Assembly: GCA_028284145.1 (NCBI GenBank)
Contig: JANQSH010000109.1
Location: 1 to 64,000, forward strand
Length of the DNA stretch: 64,000 bases
Source: Planctomycetaceae bacterium
Lineage (GTDB): Bacteria > Planctomycetota > Planctomycetia > Planctomycetales > Planctomycetaceae
Direction of reading: 5' to 3'
This document shows, piece after piece, positions 17,566-28,070 of this stretch. The translations under genes and the position numbers were made by a program. Within the stretch, counting starts at the first letter, position 1. Each line of letters begins with the position of its first letter. The notes under the pieces were generated by a model. The model made no database searches. It saw only the letters and a program-made list of their open reading frames with translations, and was not told where the DNA came from.

Positions 17566-18585
17566 TTGAGCAAGACAGGACTGAGAGAACTGCAAATCGA
17601 ACAGGGAGCACAATTTTCCGCATCCAAAGAGTTTTGCGGGTTGCCGAATGACTTTGGCGACCCGGCTGTGGAATACCGAGCCTCGCTCGATTCGGTCGCG
17701 TTAATTGATGTCTCGGATCGGACCCAAATCGAAATCACAGGTGCGGACCGGGCGAAATTTCTGCACAATTTCTGCACGAACGATATCAGGAAACTTACGC
17801 CGGGGGATTCCTGTGAGGCGTTTTTGACAAATGTGAAAGGTCGGGTAATCGGGCATCTGTTCGTGTATTGCAGCCACAACTCGCTCTGGATCGATTCGGT
17901 TCCGGAAGCAAACGAATCGATTCTGCCCCATTTGGAAAGATATATCATCACCGAAGATGTTGAGTTGCACGATCGGACAGATTCGTATGCTCAGTTTCTG
18001 ATCACCGGTCCGAAAGCGATAGAAGTCGAGCGTCCGAATTCCCGATCGGTTGGCTGGTTTCAAAACCCATCCTTTCTTATCTCCGTATCCAACGATGATG
18101 CGATGACGCTCTGGCGCGAGTTAAGCGAGACCGAGTCAATCTCACAAGTTGGCAGAACAGTGTTTGAGCAGTTGCGTATCGAAAATGGATTGCCTCATTT
18201 TGGCATCGATATTTCGGACGGCAATCTGGCTCAGGAAGTGGACCGCAACAAGCAGGCAATCTCTTTCACCAAAGGGTGTTATCTCGGGCAGGAGCCGATA
18301 GCCCGTCTCGACGCGATGGGACACGTCAATCGGGCATTACGAATCGTGTCATCAGACGAGCCGCCACAGGTTGGTGCGGAAGTTTTTGCCGATTCCAGCG
18401 GGGAGTCCAGTCTGGTCGGCATGATCTCATCGGTTTCGTCGGGTGAGTCCGTTGGCAAGTCCACGTCGGTTTCGCTGGCGGTTTTGCGAAGCAGTGCTTT
18501 TACACCGGGGACCGAGTTGTTCATTGATGGCGAGGACTCACGGCTCGTCGCTCGTGTGCATTGGCCGGTTGTTTCCACCGAATAA
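17566..18585 (+). CDS. ygfZ: YgfZ/GcvT-domain folate-binding protein
   Basis: A 339-residue protein of the YgfZ (IbA57) family, which uses tetrahydrofolate to support iron-sulfur cluster assembly or repair in the cytoplasm. Residues 55-130 (GADRAKFLHNFCTNDI, FLTNVKGRVIGHLFVY) are the GcvT-like folate domain. The family signature K-G-C-Y-x-G-Q-E is present at about residue 239 (KGCYLGQEPIARLDAMGHVNR). The C-terminal barrel follows. The start is a TTG at 17566 with AGGGAG upstream, directly after a module B repeat, whose end may therefore shape the leader. It could also be a true aminomethyltransferase, but the signature favours YgfZ. Confidence 0.9.
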   Translation: MSKTGLRELQIEQGAQFSASKEFCGLPNDFGDPAVEYRASLDSVALIDVSDRTQIEITGADRAKFLHNFCTNDIRKLTPGDSCEAFLTNVKGRVIGHLFVYCSHNSLWIDSVPEANESILPHLERYIITEDVELHDRTDSYAQFLITGPKAIEVERPNSRSVGWFQNPSFLISVSNDDAMTLWRELSETESISQVGRTVFEQLRIENGLPHFGIDISDGNLAQEVDRNKQAISFTKGCYLGQEPIARLDAMGHVNRALRIVSSDEPPQVGAEVFADSSGESSLVGMISSVSSGESVGKSTSVSLAVLRSSAFTPGTELFIDGEDSRLVARVHWPVVSTE

Positions 18586-18802
18586 CTGCAGGACGTTGCG
18601 GCAATGGATTCAGTTTTCTTCATACAGTGTGAATTGCTCGTCGCATCGGTTGCTGTAAAAAGTGCGAGTCGGTACAAGAAAACGAAGAGCAGCCTGTTGA
18701 TGGGCTTGTTCTCGCAGATCGCTTTTCCACGTGGCGACTGCCGCCACGACGTTTCCACCTGATTGATTGACATTTCGTTTTGCGCTCGAAGGATGCTGAA
18801 TC

Positions 18803-19795
18803 ATGACAACCCCCATTCGCGTGGCTGTAACTGGTGCCGCTGGACAAATTGGCTATGCCCTGGTGTTTCGACTTGCTTCGGGTCAGGTCTTCGGCCCGGA
18901 TCAACCGGTGATACTGCATCTGGTGGAAGTGCCCCCCGTTTTGCCGGCGTTGGATGGTGTCGAAATGGAGTTGGACGATTGTGCGTTTCCGACGTTGGCC
19001 GGTGTTGTGAAGGCCGATAGCGATCATCTCGAAAAAGGCCTTGCTGATTGTAACTGGGTGCTGTGCGTCGGTAGTGTTCCCCGAAAACAGGGCATGGAAC
19101 GGGCGGATTTGATTCGCTTCAACGGGCCGATCTTCACGAGCACAGGCCAGGCGATTCAGGCGGCAGCGGCAGATGATGTCCGTGTGCTGGTGGTCGGGAA
19201 TCCTTGCAATACCAACTGTCTGATTGCAATGGCAAACGCTCCGGATGTCCCGCGAGACCGCTGGTTTGCCATGACACGGCTGGATGAGAATCGCGCAAAG
19301 TCGCAATTGGCGCAGAAATCGGTCCAGCCAGTGGCGAAGGTTGAAAACACTGTCATCTGGGGAAATCACTCCGCCACGCAATTTCCGGACTTCTTCCATG
19401 CGACAATTGATGGCCAGCCGGCCATCGAAGCGATTGACGATCAAGCCTGGCTGGAAGGGGAATTCATTTCGACCGTGCAACAGCGCGGTGCAGCGGTCAT
19501 CAAAGCACGGGGAGCTTCCAGTGCCGCTTCCGCTGCCAACGCCGCGTTGGATAGCATCAAGAGCCTGATCACTCCGTCTTCTTCCAGTGATCCTTTCAGC
19601 GTCGCGGTCTGCAGCGACGGCAGTTACGGGGTCGATGAAGGGCTGATCAGCAGTTTTCCGATTTCCTGCGACGGGACCAGTTGGGAGATTGTACAGGGGG
19701 TCGAACATAACGAATTCGCCCAGGCAAAAATCGATGCGACGGTCGCCGAGTTGCGGGAAGAGCGGGATACGGTGAAGGATCTCCTGCCGGGATAA
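18803..19795 (+). CDS. mdh: Malate dehydrogenase
   Basis: A 330-residue NAD-dependent enzyme of the citric acid cycle that interconverts malate and oxaloacetate. The N-terminal [21 protein letters not shown] is the NAD-binding loop of the type found in cytosolic and many bacterial MDH. The substrate arginines lie in [13 protein letters not shown] and the [13 protein letters not shown] region; the catalytic histidine is in [13 protein letters not shown]. The length is usual for this type. The variable region before PRKQGMER reads CVGS instead of the common VGAF. It is followed by a hairpin and then bioA in the same direction. Confidence 0.96.
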   Translation: MTTPIRVAVTGAAGQIGYALVFRLASGQVFGPDQPVILHLVEVPPVLPALDGVEMELDDCAFPTLAGVVKADSDHLEKGLADCNWVLCVGSVPRKQGMERADLIRFNGPIFTSTGQAIQAAAADDVRVLVVGNPCNTNCLIAMANAPDVPRDRWFAMTRLDENRAKSQLAQKSVQPVAKVENTVIWGNHSATQFPDFFHATIDGQPAIEAIDDQAWLEGEFISTVQQRGAAVIKARGASSAASAANAALDSIKSLITPSSSSDPFSVAVCSDGSYGVDEGLISSFPISCDGTSWEIVQGVEHNEFAQAKIDATVAELREERDTVKDLLPG

Positions 19796-19808
19796 GTGCT
19801 GTTGTCTG

Positions 19809-19837
19809 GTGAAGCGACAGTATTTTTGTTGCTTCAC
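19809..19837 (+). terminator. Hairpin after mdh
   Basis: GTGAAGCGACA (19809-19819) and TGTTGCTTCAC (19827-19837) pair over 11 positions with one G-U. No T-run follows, so it may stabilise the mdh transcript or terminate weakly. Confidence 0.55.
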
Positions 19838-19874
19838 TCCTCGTATCAGCGCGCGGAATTGAAGGTCAGTCCGG

Positions 19875-21239
19875 ATGAGCAGTCGGCTGCGGCAGTGGGA
19901 TGACAATTTCGTCTGGCATCCATTCGCGCCAATGCAGGCTTTTCGCGAGGAGCAACCGCCGCTCATTATCGCCGCGGATGGCTTTCACCTGGTCGATGAG
20001 CAGGGGCGTCGATACCTGGATGGCATTTCGTCGCTGTGGTGCAACGTGCACGGCCATCGCGTACCCGAAATTGACGCGGCGATTCGCGAACAACTGGATC
20101 ACGTGGCTCACACGACTTTGCTTGGACTGGCCAGCGGACCATCTGCGGAGTTGGCGGCTGAACTTGTCCGCATCACACCACCCGGATTGAACAAGGTTTT
20201 CTATTCTGACAGCGGGGCAACGGCGGTCGAAATCGCCGTCAAAATGGCCTATCAATATCACGCCCAAACTGCGGAGAAGGAGCCGAGGCGAAATCTCTTC
20301 GTCTGCATGGGCAATGCCTACCACGGTGACACCATCGGGTCGGTCAGCGTGGGGGGGATGGAACTGTTTCACGGGGTCTATTGTGATCTGCTGTTCGAGA
20401 CGATTCAGGTTCCCTCACCCGTTGCGTTTCGTCGACCGGTGGACATCTTCGCCGAGGACCACATCCAGTCCTGCATCGACACAATGGAAACATTGTTGCG
20501 GGAACATCATGACCGTATTGCGGCGTTCATTATCGAGCCGTTGGTGCAAGGGGCTGCGGGGATTCTTGTGCATCCACCAGGTTATTTGCGGCGAGTGCGA
20601 GAACTGACGCATGAGCTTGGCATTCTGCTGATTGCCGATGAAGTAGCCGTCGGATTTGGCCGTACCGGAACCATGTTCGCCTGCGAGCAGGAAGAGGTGT
20701 CACCCGATTTGATGTGTCTGGCCAAAGGTTTAACGGGCGGCTATCTGCCATTGGCTGCGACTTTGGCTACCGATGAAATTTTCAACGCCTTTCTCGGGCG
20801 ACCGGAAGAAGGCCGGACGTTTTATCACGGACACACATTTACGGGAAATCCACTGGGGTGTGCGGCGGCTTTGGCATCTCTCAAGTTGTTTGAAGAGAAT
20901 GCCGTGCTGGTGAATACCGTAGAGTTGGCGAATACGATCGCTACGGAACTGAAGCCGCTGGCCCATCATACGCATGTTGGCGAGATTCGACAAAAGGGCA
21001 TTATGATCGGGATCGAACTGGTCCGGGATCGTCGAACAAATGAACCATTTGACTCCAAGTTACGAATGGGACATCAGGTGGCGTTGGCGGCTCGCAAGCG
21101 GGATGTCATCATTCGCCCGCTGGGAGATGTCGTGGTTTTGATGCCCGCCCCCGCCATGCCTTCGAGTGATGTCGAACACCTCTGCCGAGTCGTGATCGAG
21201 TCGATTGACGAAGTGATCACCAATTTTTCAGCAACTTAG
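19875..21239 (+). CDS. bioA: Adenosylmethionine-8-amino-7-oxononanoate aminotransferase
   Basis: A 454-residue PLP enzyme that makes 7,8-diaminopelargonate from KAPA and SAM in biotin synthesis. Signs of BioA rather than another class III aminotransferase are the N-terminal [46 protein letters not shown] and [14 protein letters not shown]. The PLP aspartate is in [14 protein letters not shown] and the lysine in [14 protein letters not shown]. No other biotin gene is near. AAGG precedes the ATG. The TAG stop coincides with the start of a module B repeat. Confidence 0.95.
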   Translation: MSSRLRQWDDNFVWHPFAPMQAFREEQPPLIIAADGFHLVDEQGRRYLDGISSLWCNVHGHRVPEIDAAIREQLDHVAHTTLLGLASGPSAELAAELVRITPPGLNKVFYSDSGATAVEIAVKMAYQYHAQTAEKEPRRNLFVCMGNAYHGDTIGSVSVGGMELFHGVYCDLLFETIQVPSPVAFRRPVDIFAEDHIQSCIDTMETLLREHHDRIAAFIIEPLVQGAAGILVHPPGYLRRVRELTHELGILLIADEVAVGFGRTGTMFACEQEEVSPDLMCLAKGLTGGYLPLAATLATDEIFNAFLGRPEEGRTFYHGHTFTGNPLGCAAALASLKLFEENAVLVNTVELANTIATELKPLAHHTHVGEIRQKGIMIGIELVRDRRTNEPFDSKLRMGHQVALAARKRDVIIRPLGDVVVLMPAPAMPSSDVEHLCRVVIESIDEVITNFSAT

Positions 21240-21337
21240 AGCAGATTACCCTCTGGTGTGACATCTCTGCCTCGTGGGAATCTGTGTTTGCAGGCAAAAC
21301 GACGATTTTCGCAGCACAGAAGAGTGTAATATGTCTA
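21237..21337 (+). repeat. Module B, about 101 bp
   Basis: It begins TAGAGCAGATTACC at the stop codon of bioA and ends with a degenerate GAGTGTAATATGTCTA. The inner TGTTTGCAGGCAAAACG and GCAGCACAGAAGAG match the other copies. It lies between convergent bioA and the next gene. Confidence 0.8.
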
Positions 21338-21359
21338 AACGGGCCAAATGACGGGCGAT

Positions 21360-22532
21360 TCAGGAATTCATTTCTTCGGCCTGCTGATCTTCGTCGGAGA
21401 GTTCCTGCAGTGTCTCTTCAACTGTGACGCCTTCGATCGATTTGAGCGCGTCAATGTCGTCCTCCGGAGGCGTGGTGAGTTCTTTCAGGCGACCCGATGC
21501 GAATTTCTTATCGCCTCGCGAGATGATCCAGATCGAAATCAACGCAACGACACCGACAATCGCCCCCAGGCCAATCAGATATGGCAGGAGTTTCCCACTG
21601 ACATTTTCCACTTGAGGCGTGTATTCCGGAATGAACTGTCGGAGTTTCTTCGCGAGAATCACCGGCGCATCGTGTTTGCCCTGTTCGGTGTTGTAGCCTT
21701 CGATCTTGAAAAAGTACCCTGCTACTTTGACATGCATTGGTGGACTGACAGGAACAAAGCGATTCGGCTCGATGTCGATAGACTGTGGAAGGAAATCCGG
21801 TTTTTCTGTGAAGACAACACGATACGGATCAATACCGGAATCGTCTGTCAGTAGCCAGATGTTCCAGGTCGCTTCAATGCCGGAACTATTCTCGATCGCC
21901 GGAACATACTTGATGCGATGAACATTCCCCTTCAACTCAACCGGCTGGCCGCGCAACGTCTCCGGACCGTCCATTAACTCAGCATGCGTGATTTCGGCGT
22001 TGGCGGCATCTTGAAGATCATCCTGTGACACATCGCGAACATGTGCCAGAATGCCAAAAAACGAATCAGCCTCTTCCGCCTGAATGCCCAGGCTGAAATT
22101 CTCAATTCCGTCAAGCAGGGCTGGTGGCAATTCGACAGTCGATGGTTCGTCGCCGAAATCGGTCTCGTCTGAGTCTTGTGTTTCGGGAGTTTCTTCTGCA
22201 TTTGCCTGTGCGACGACGTCACCATGATTGCCTGTTGCACTTTCATCAGCGGATTCCGCATCATCCGGTGGCAAAATGAACTCGTGATCCTTTAAGCGAT
22301 TTGGATCGCCGTGAGGAGAAGTTGGATTCAATTGGCTGGGGCCATTTGAATCACTTTGCGACTGCTCCCGACGACCGTTGGCCAAAAAGAAGAACCAGTT
22401 CCAACGGGCAGGATCAGAAACCAGTTTGATTCCCACCATCACCAGGATCAGCGCAAACACTAATCCCAACATTCGTCGTTGATGTCGGCGATTCATATAG
22501 GGTGGAGGTTGTGAGGCAGTCCCAAAACGCAT
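21360..22532 (-). CDS. Unknown two-span membrane protein
   Basis: A 390-residue protein that I do not recognise. A basic N-terminus (MNRRHQRR) leads into a span at about residues 21-40 (MLGLVFALILVMVGIKLVS). A low-complexity acidic region (about 60-125) follows. A folded domain (about 130-310) has ELMDGPETLRGQPVELKGNVHRI and VSPPMHVKVAGYFFKIEGY, possibly an OB-like beta barrel. A second span is at about 330-352 (LIGLGAIVGVVALISIWII), then an acidic cytoplasmic tail. The ATG at 22532 is the likely start; the frame is open to 22613. Both ends should be cytoplasmic, with the central domain outside. Confidence 0.75.
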   Translation of the reverse strand: MRFGTASQPPPYMNRRHQRRMLGLVFALILVMVGIKLVSDPARWNWFFFLANGRREQSQSDSNGPSQLNPTSPHGDPNRLKDHEFILPPDDAESADESATGNHGDVVAQANAEETPETQDSDETDFGDEPSTVELPPALLDGIENFSLGIQAEEADSFFGILAHVRDVSQDDLQDAANAEITHAELMDGPETLRGQPVELKGNVHRIKYVPAIENSSGIEATWNIWLLTDDSGIDPYRVVFTEKPDFLPQSIDIEPNRFVPVSPPMHVKVAGYFFKIEGYNTEQGKHDAPVILAKKLRQFIPEYTPQVENVSGKLLPYLIGLGAIVGVVALISIWIISRGDKKFASGRLKELTTPPEDDIDALKSIEGVTVEETLQELSDEDQQAEEMNS

Positions 22533-23039
22533 TTCACGATCCTGGAAAAATAATGTGCTGCCTGACGGCTGTATACAAAGTAACCTTGTGACCTTTTGCT
22601 GAATATCTCCCATTCATTCTATTTGGCCCGTGACAAAGATCAACACGACCAAATCGCCGAATTTCTCCCATTTTTGAGGCGAACAGTCTTTGCAAATTGG
22701 CGGTGCCTCATACAGAAGAATGCCGCATTTCCTATCAGGGCAAAGAAGAATGCTTTCACAACCGGGAGAGAATTGAGCGGCGAATGTTGCGTGGACCCGC
22801 GCCGCCGTATATTCTGAATAGTGGTCGAATAAGCTGCCGCAGGTGGACCTTTTGACAGCTCAGGCCAAAAGTGTTCGAGTTTGCATGTCGAGTCCTTTAC
22901 TCCTTCTCTTTATCCGTTTCGATTCATTGGTGATGAAATACTGTCCGGAATGAATGACTCTCCGTGTGGAACTTTTGATGATCCACACGGGGCGAACGGA
23001 TTCAACTCCTGGTTTTGAAGAAACGCGATTGGCTGTCGA
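22533..23039. other. Intergenic stretch between divergent genes
   Basis: About 500 bases that must hold the promoter of the TPR-ExbB-ExbD cluster. I see no repeat module, no RNA gene and no clear promoter match. Confidence 0.4.
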
Positions 23040-26000
23040 ATGACACTGACACACAACTGTGCCGATAAGCGTCACGTTCTCCTTCCCTGCCGTGTGCTGG
23101 TTGTGGTGACTGCGGTCTGGACATTCGGGCTGATGTCCAACCCAAGCCCGGCGGCACCGGCGGAGCCCCTTTCAGAGTTCGCGGAGGGATTGCGGGATCG
23201 TCGCTTTTTCGATGCGGCGCACCTTTATCTCGACTCTCTGGAGCAGGAACGCCGTCTTCCGGAGGAACTGGACACGATCATTCCCTATGAACGCGCTTTG
23301 ACTTACGTCGAAAATGCCAGGGCCGCCCGATACCCTTCTGAGAAGCGAGACCTGCTGGCGCTCGCCGAATCGCATCTCGATCGATTTCTCCGCGCTGTCC
23401 CCGAAGACCATCACTTGTATGGTCTGGCAAATAGCGAGAAGGGAAAAATTCTGCTGGGACGTTCGCGTGTTGCCAACTACGAATGGCGCGATCCCGCCAA
23501 CGAAAAGCAGCAGGATGAACTCAAGATCGAAGCTCGCACTACTGCACAGAAGGCACGCGAATTGTTTGAAGCGGCACACGAACATCACGCCGGGGAATAC
23601 GAACGCCTGCGACGTTACATCGATCCCAGGGACGAAGAGCAGATTGAAGAACGTCGCATTTCCGAAATCAACTACATGAAGTCGCAGATGGATCTGGCGA
23701 TGGCGCAATACGAACTCGCGCAATCATACAAAGATGACCATGCCGACCGTGAAATGGTCCTCGCCAATGCTGCTGGCGAATTCGACAGGATTCATTCACA
23801 ACATCGTCACCTCTCTGGCGGATTATTCGCAAGAATGTTCCAGGGGAAATGTTTTGAGGAGCAGGATGAACTTTCCAAAGCTCTGGGGATTTACAGCGAA
23901 CTGCTGGAGCATGAAGGCAACTCGGTCGTCATGCGAAAGATCAAAGACCAGGCGTTGCAGTTCCGGCTGATTTGCCTGAATCATCCAAAGCTCAAAGATC
24001 ATGAACTGGTGGAAAAAGAGGCTCAGAATTGGCTTGCCTCGGCTGGTTCACGACAAAACACGGAAATCGGTCTGGGAATTCGTTGGGAATTGGCCTCTGC
24101 ACAGGAAGCCCTCGGAAAATCAGGCGATGCAGAGTCTCAGGTGAATGAAAAATACCTCAAACAGGCGATTCAGCACGCCAGGTACATCTCCAGGTACGAA
24201 GGGCGTTATAAAGGGGCCTCGGCTTACATGGCGCACCGCTTGATGGCGTTGCTGCAGGAAGAGGAAGGTGGCGCGCCCAAAGATTTTGATTCCGCATATC
24301 GAGTTGCCGCTCAATTTTTTAACGAGATCAGCAAGTATCAGCAGGCAGTCGCCCAGGCAACAGGTGCAGAGAAAGCTGCAGCCAAATCTGCTTTTGACAT
24401 CCACCTGGAAAAGACGCTCGATGCCTTCAAACTGACGTTAACTTTCGTCGGCCCGGAAACCGACAAGGTCAAAGTGCAGCAGGTTCGCTATTACATCGCA
24501 TACACTCTGTTCAACATGAGGCGAACGTATGAGTCTGCGATTCTTGGTTTCGACGCATCCAAACGAGTGTCCAATGATGACCCCAACACCTCGTTTGCCG
24601 CTGGGAATATCGCATTGGTCGCCTTTCTGAGCGAATTTAGAAAAGCTCCGAAAAAGAATCAGATCGATTTGCAACACGCGGCTGAGATTTTCGACTTCCT
24701 CGCAAAGAACCATTCGGCAAATGAGAGTTTTGCAGATGCCCAGATCCAGATGGCAACGGCTTACTTCGCCGCGCGCGAACCGGAAAAAGCGGAGAAACTC
24801 TTCACTTCGATGCCCGAAAGCGACCCGCGCTATCCGACCGCGTTGATTCAGGCGGGCAGTTCTTATCTGGTAGCCTACTCCGACGCTGTACGCATGCCGA
24901 AGGAAGAACAGCCACCCCAGGACGAAATCAGGAAACTGCGGGACAAGGCGAAGGAATTTTACCGGCGCGGTATCGATGCGATGCAGAACGTGACACCGGC
25001 TGATCAGTCCAATGATGTCCTCATAAATGCAAAACGGAGCCTGGCAAGTCTGTTGCGAACGGACGGAGAAACCCAGGCTGCCTTGGACTTATTGACGAAA
25101 CCACCCCATGCTGTGGCCGATGCAATTGTTGTCGGTCAAGGCGTGACGCGACCTGCCACCGGGTTGAAAAGTGCCGCCACTGCACAAAGCGTTTATTCGG
25201 AATTGATGAAAACCTACATGAGCCTTGGCAAGATTGAAAAGGCACTCGAATCCAAATCCAGACTGGAAGCGACCGGTGGAGCCGCATCGACAAAGATCCT
25301 CATGGATATGGGGAAAGAACTCAAAAAGGAAATCGACACGCTGACCGAACTGGGTGAACTGGAGAGAGCCGAGAAGCAGCGAGCGGCATTCGAGAGTTTT
25401 CTGCACGAGTTGTTCAAGACCGTCGATTCGCAATCGGGGCGATCGATGGAATGGATCGCCAGCATGTATTTCAGTCTGGCGGAAACCTTGGAGAAAAAAG
25501 ACGCAGCAAAGGCAAAAACCTATTTTGCCCGTGCTGGAGAAACCTACAACAAACTGCTGGCCAAAGCCGCTGCCGACCCAGGCTTCGTTTCCGAAAAACG
25601 AATTCCTGCGATTCGCCTGAAGTTGATCGGCTGCAGAAGTGCGCAGGGCGAGTACGAAGAGGCGCTCAACCAGGTTGTCAAAATCCTCAAAGACAATCCG
25701 ATGTCGCCGATGACCCAGATGAAGGCCGCAGAGGTACTCGAAGCCTGGGGGTCGACCGGATCGAAGGACTCCAAAAAGCTCAAACAAGCCTTGACCGGTA
25801 TGACGGTTGACGAAGGTGGCACCAAAGTCGAAATCTGGGGTTGGTTTAACCTGGCCAAAAAACTGTTGGCGGGTTCGGCGAAGAACGAAGCCTTCAAGAT
25901 CCCCGCCCGGGAAGCTCGCATCAGTTTTCTCGAATGCCGGGTCAAGTACGCCAACGCAATGAGCGCCACGGCAGAAAAGAATGGGGAGTTGCGACGTGTG

Positions 26001-26711
26001 AAGACAGAGGTCGAGAACATTGCCCGCATGTCGAGCGACATTGATGATGTGCATTGGCGGCAATACGATGCCATCTACCGTAACGTGCAAAAAAATCTGG
26101 GTGTTGCCCAGCCGAAGCCACTCGAAAAACCGGATGGGCTGACCATCACACAAACGGAAAACACTGATGAGGGAGCAGAAACCGGCACCGGGAATGGATC
26201 GTCAGAAACCAGCAGTGAAGAAACTACGGCTTCCACACAGCTGGAGGAGAAACCAAAAGAGAAGAAAAAGCCAGCCGCCGAAGGGGGGGGCTCCAATACA
26301 CCACTTATTGGTGGTATCGTCGTTTTGCTGTTGATTGGCGGCGGTGTTGTCGCATACATGACGATGGGGAAATCCAGGAAGAAGCCGCGTCGCAGTTATG
26401 GTGATGGTACCACGGCGGGTGCTGTTCCTCCTGCAAAGAAGCCGGTCCGGAAACCGACAGGACAGCCAGCGAAAAAAAACGCGCAGGCGTCGGGACGCAC
26501 AGAGCGCATTCAGATACCCGGGGCCGGTACAAAACATCCCGCGGCAGGATCACAGCCGCCACGTCCAGTAAAGAAGAAAGTTGTCAAGAAAAAAGTCGTT
26601 GCCCAGCAGCCTCCACAAGGCACACCGGTCAAGAAGAAAATCGTCAAGAAAAAAGTTGTACAAGCGCAGGGTAAGCCGGTTGTGAAGAAGAAACGTCCAC
26701 CGCAAACGTAG
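23040..26711 (+). CDS. Large exported TPR protein with membrane anchor and lysine-rich tail
   Basis: A 1223-residue protein. Residues 10-45 look like a signal sequence or N-terminal anchor (VLVVVTAVWTFGLMSNPSPAAPAEP). About residues 45-1020 are helical, with many TPR-like pairs, for example FADAQIQMATAYFAAREPEKAEKLF and EEALNQVVKILKDNPMSP. A Ser/Thr/Glu-rich linker precedes one strong span at about 1085-1110 (TPLIGGIVVLLLIGGGVVAYMTMG). The last 110 residues are very basic, with repeats of the type VKKKVVKKKVV. The TPR part is therefore expected in the periplasm and the basic tail in the cytoplasm. It is the first gene of a five-gene set with a second TPR protein and ExbB/ExbD proteins. The function is unknown. 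Confidence 0.87.
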   Translation: MTLTHNCADKRHVLLPCRVLVVVTAVWTFGLMSNPSPAAPAEPLSEFAEGLRDRRFFDAAHLYLDSLEQERRLPEELDTIIPYERALTYVENARAARYPSEKRDLLALAESHLDRFLRAVPEDHHLYGLANSEKGKILLGRSRVANYEWRDPANEKQQDELKIEARTTAQKARELFEAAHEHHAGEYERLRRYIDPRDEEQIEERRISEINYMKSQMDLAMAQYELAQSYKDDHADREMVLANAAGEFDRIHSQHRHLSGGLFARMFQGKCFEEQDELSKALGIYSELLEHEGNSVVMRKIKDQALQFRLICLNHPKLKDHELVEKEAQNWLASAGSRQNTEIGLGIRWELASAQEALGKSGDAESQVNEKYLKQAIQHARYISRYEGRYKGASAYMAHRLMALLQEEEGGAPKDFDSAYRVAAQFFNEISKYQQAVAQATGAEKAAAKSAFDIHLEKTLDAFKLTLTFVGPETDKVKVQQVRYYIAYTLFNMRRTYESAILGFDASKRVSNDDPNTSFAAGNIALVAFLSEFRKAPKKNQIDLQHAAEIFDFLAKNHSANESFADAQIQMATAYFAAREPEKAEKLFTSMPESDPRYPTALIQAGSSYLVAYSDAVRMPKEEQPPQDEIRKLRDKAKEFYRRGIDAMQNVTPADQSNDVLINAKRSLASLLRTDGETQAALDLLTKPPHAVADAIVVGQGVTRPATGLKSAATAQSVYSELMKTYMSLGKIEKALESKSRLEATGGAASTKILMDMGKELKKEIDTLTELGELERAEKQRAAFESFLHELFKTVDSQSGRSMEWIASMYFSLAETLEKKDAAKAKTYFARAGETYNKLLAKAAADPGFVSEKRIPAIRLKLIGCRSAQGEYEEALNQVVKILKDNPMSPMTQMKAAEVLEAWGSTGSKDSKKLKQALTGMTVDEGGTKVEIWGWFNLAKKLLAGSAKNEAFKIPAREARISFLECRVKYANAMSATAEKNGELRRVKTEVENIARMSSDIDDVHWRQYDAIYRNVQKNLGVAQPKPLEKPDGLTITQTENTDEGAETGTGNGSSETSSEETTASTQLEEKPKEKKKPAAEGGGSNTPLIGGIVVLLLIGGGVVAYMTMGKSRKKPRRSYGDGTTAGAVPPAKKPVRKPTGQPAKKNAQASGRTERIQIPGAGTKHPAAGSQPPRPVKKKVVKKKVVAQQPPQGTPVKKKIVKKKVVQAQGKPVVKKKRPPQT

Positions 26712-26824
26712 TCACGAATGTGGTTTCACTTTGAACCGCCAGCCAAGTTGTCGCTGTTCGAGAAAAAACAGTTTACCAAAAGAAACGGGACAGGCCTGTG
26801 AGCCTGATTGGGAGTCAATCACAA

Positions 26825-27862
26825 ATGGATTCCACGAATCAATTACGAGTGATGGCCGCGCTAGTTACCAGCATCGCATTGGCGGGTTCAGCCTGGGGTG
26901 CGGATTACGTTCACCGCAAGAGTGATGGGAAACCGCTCGCGGGAGAGATCGAATCGGTCACCCGAGATCAGGTTGTCATCAAGCCGAAAATTGGAGAGGC
27001 GATTACTGTGCCCACGTCGGACATCGCTTACATTCGCTGGGATGGTGAACCTCGCGAGTTGATTACCGCACGGGCCAGCGAACAACAGGGCCGACTCGAT
27101 CGTGCATTGGAATCCTATAAAGATATCGCAACTTCGACCTCAATATCGGCGAAATCCAAGTCCGACGTGCTGTACTTCATCTCACGCGTCAACGCGCGGC
27201 AGGCATTGGCTGATCCAGCCAAGTTGGGTGACGCCATTTCTACGATGGAGAACTACCGGAAGAACAACCCGACCAGTTATCACTTCTACGAAGCCACATC
27301 GCTGCTGGGGCAGATGTACATGGCAAAGAAGGACTGGGATAACGCCGCGAGGGTTTTTCAAGATTTACAGGCTGCGGGCAGCGACGAATTGAAGGCATTA
27401 GGCCGGACCGCACAGGCCAAACTGCTGGTTGAAAAGGGTGATCTGCCAGGTGCAATCAAAGCGTACGACGCCATCCTTGCAACAAATCCTGATGGTTCCG
27501 CCAGGTATGACGCCATGCTCGGCAAAGCCAACTGTTTGCGACTGCAGAAACAGTATCAACCGGCAATTCAGATTCTGAACAACGTCATTGACGGCGTTTC
27601 ACCCGATGACACATCGATTCAGGCGGAAGCATACGTGCGTCAGGGCAATTGTTTTCAGGGACTGGGCAAGAAAAAGGAGGCATTGCTGGCCTATTTGCAT
27701 GTCGATGTGCTTTACTCGAAAGAGACGGCACTTCACGCTGAAGCGTTGCATCATCTGGCTGGTCTCTGGCCCGTCATTGGCAAAGCCGACCGCGCCAGCG
27801 ATGCCAGGCGGAGGCTCAAAGAACTTTATCCCAACAGTGATTGGGCATCCAAAGCACCCTAG
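26825..27862 (+). CDS. Exported TPR protein
   Basis: A 345-residue protein. Residues 1-26 form a good signal peptide (LRVMAALVTSIALAGSAWGADY). A short beta domain (about 30-75, DGKPLAGEIESVTRDQVVIKPK) precedes TPR-like helical pairs from residue 80 to the end, for example MAKKDWDNAARVFQDLQAAG and GDLPGAIKAYDAILATNPDG. I chose the ATG at 26825 over a GTG at 26798 because the signal peptide then starts normally. It follows the large TPR gene by 113 bases and precedes exbB. A role as scaffold for the ExbB/ExbD proteins is inferred from position only. The TAG stop is the first three bases of a module C repeat. Confidence 0.87.
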   Translation: MDSTNQLRVMAALVTSIALAGSAWGADYVHRKSDGKPLAGEIESVTRDQVVIKPKIGEAITVPTSDIAYIRWDGEPRELITARASEQQGRLDRALESYKDIATSTSISAKSKSDVLYFISRVNARQALADPAKLGDAISTMENYRKNNPTSYHFYEATSLLGQMYMAKKDWDNAARVFQDLQAAGSDELKALGRTAQAKLLVEKGDLPGAIKAYDAILATNPDGSARYDAMLGKANCLRLQKQYQPAIQILNNVIDGVSPDDTSIQAEAYVRQGNCFQGLGKKKEALLAYLHVDVLYSKETALHAEALHHLAGLWPVIGKADRASDARRRLKELYPNSDWASKAP

Positions 27863-27964
27863 TGGTCCGTCAAGATTAAAATTTGGGTTCGGTAAAGTTG
27901 CAAGGAGCGACAACGGAGCGGATTATGTCAACCCGTACCCCAAAACAAAGCCTTGACAAGGCAC
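27860..27964 (+). repeat. Module C, first of a tandem pair
   Basis: Begins TAGTGGTCCGTCAAGATT at the stop codon of the TPR gene. The core blocks are AGTTGCAAGGAGCGACAACG, TTATGTCAACCCGTACCCC and CAAAGCCTTGACAAGGCACT. It is non-coding. Confidence 0.8.
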
Positions 27965-28070
27965 TAGTTCAGCGTTCCGGCTGGAAGTTGGAGCTTGATG
28001 AAGTTACAAGGAGCGACAATGGCGTGGGTTATGTCAATCCATTCCCCAAAACGAAACTTTGACAAGGTAC
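27965..28070 (+). repeat. Module C, second of a tandem pair
   Basis: A second C copy directly follows the first, with GATGAAGTTACAAGGAGCG, GGGTTATGTCAATCC and TTTGACAAGGTACT. It is joined to a module B copy, giving the order C-C-B. Confidence 0.8.

Noticed and set aside
18620-19966. A 448-residue open frame on the minus strand
   Set aside because: It lies wholly opposite mdh and the start of bioA, both unambiguous genes, and its protein has a low-complexity Arg/His/Gln composition.
25089-26153. A 354-residue minus-strand frame inside the large TPR gene
   Set aside because: The plus-strand frame is continuous over 3.6 kb with TPR-like repeats; the minus-strand product is rich in Phe, Gly and Arg with no domain.
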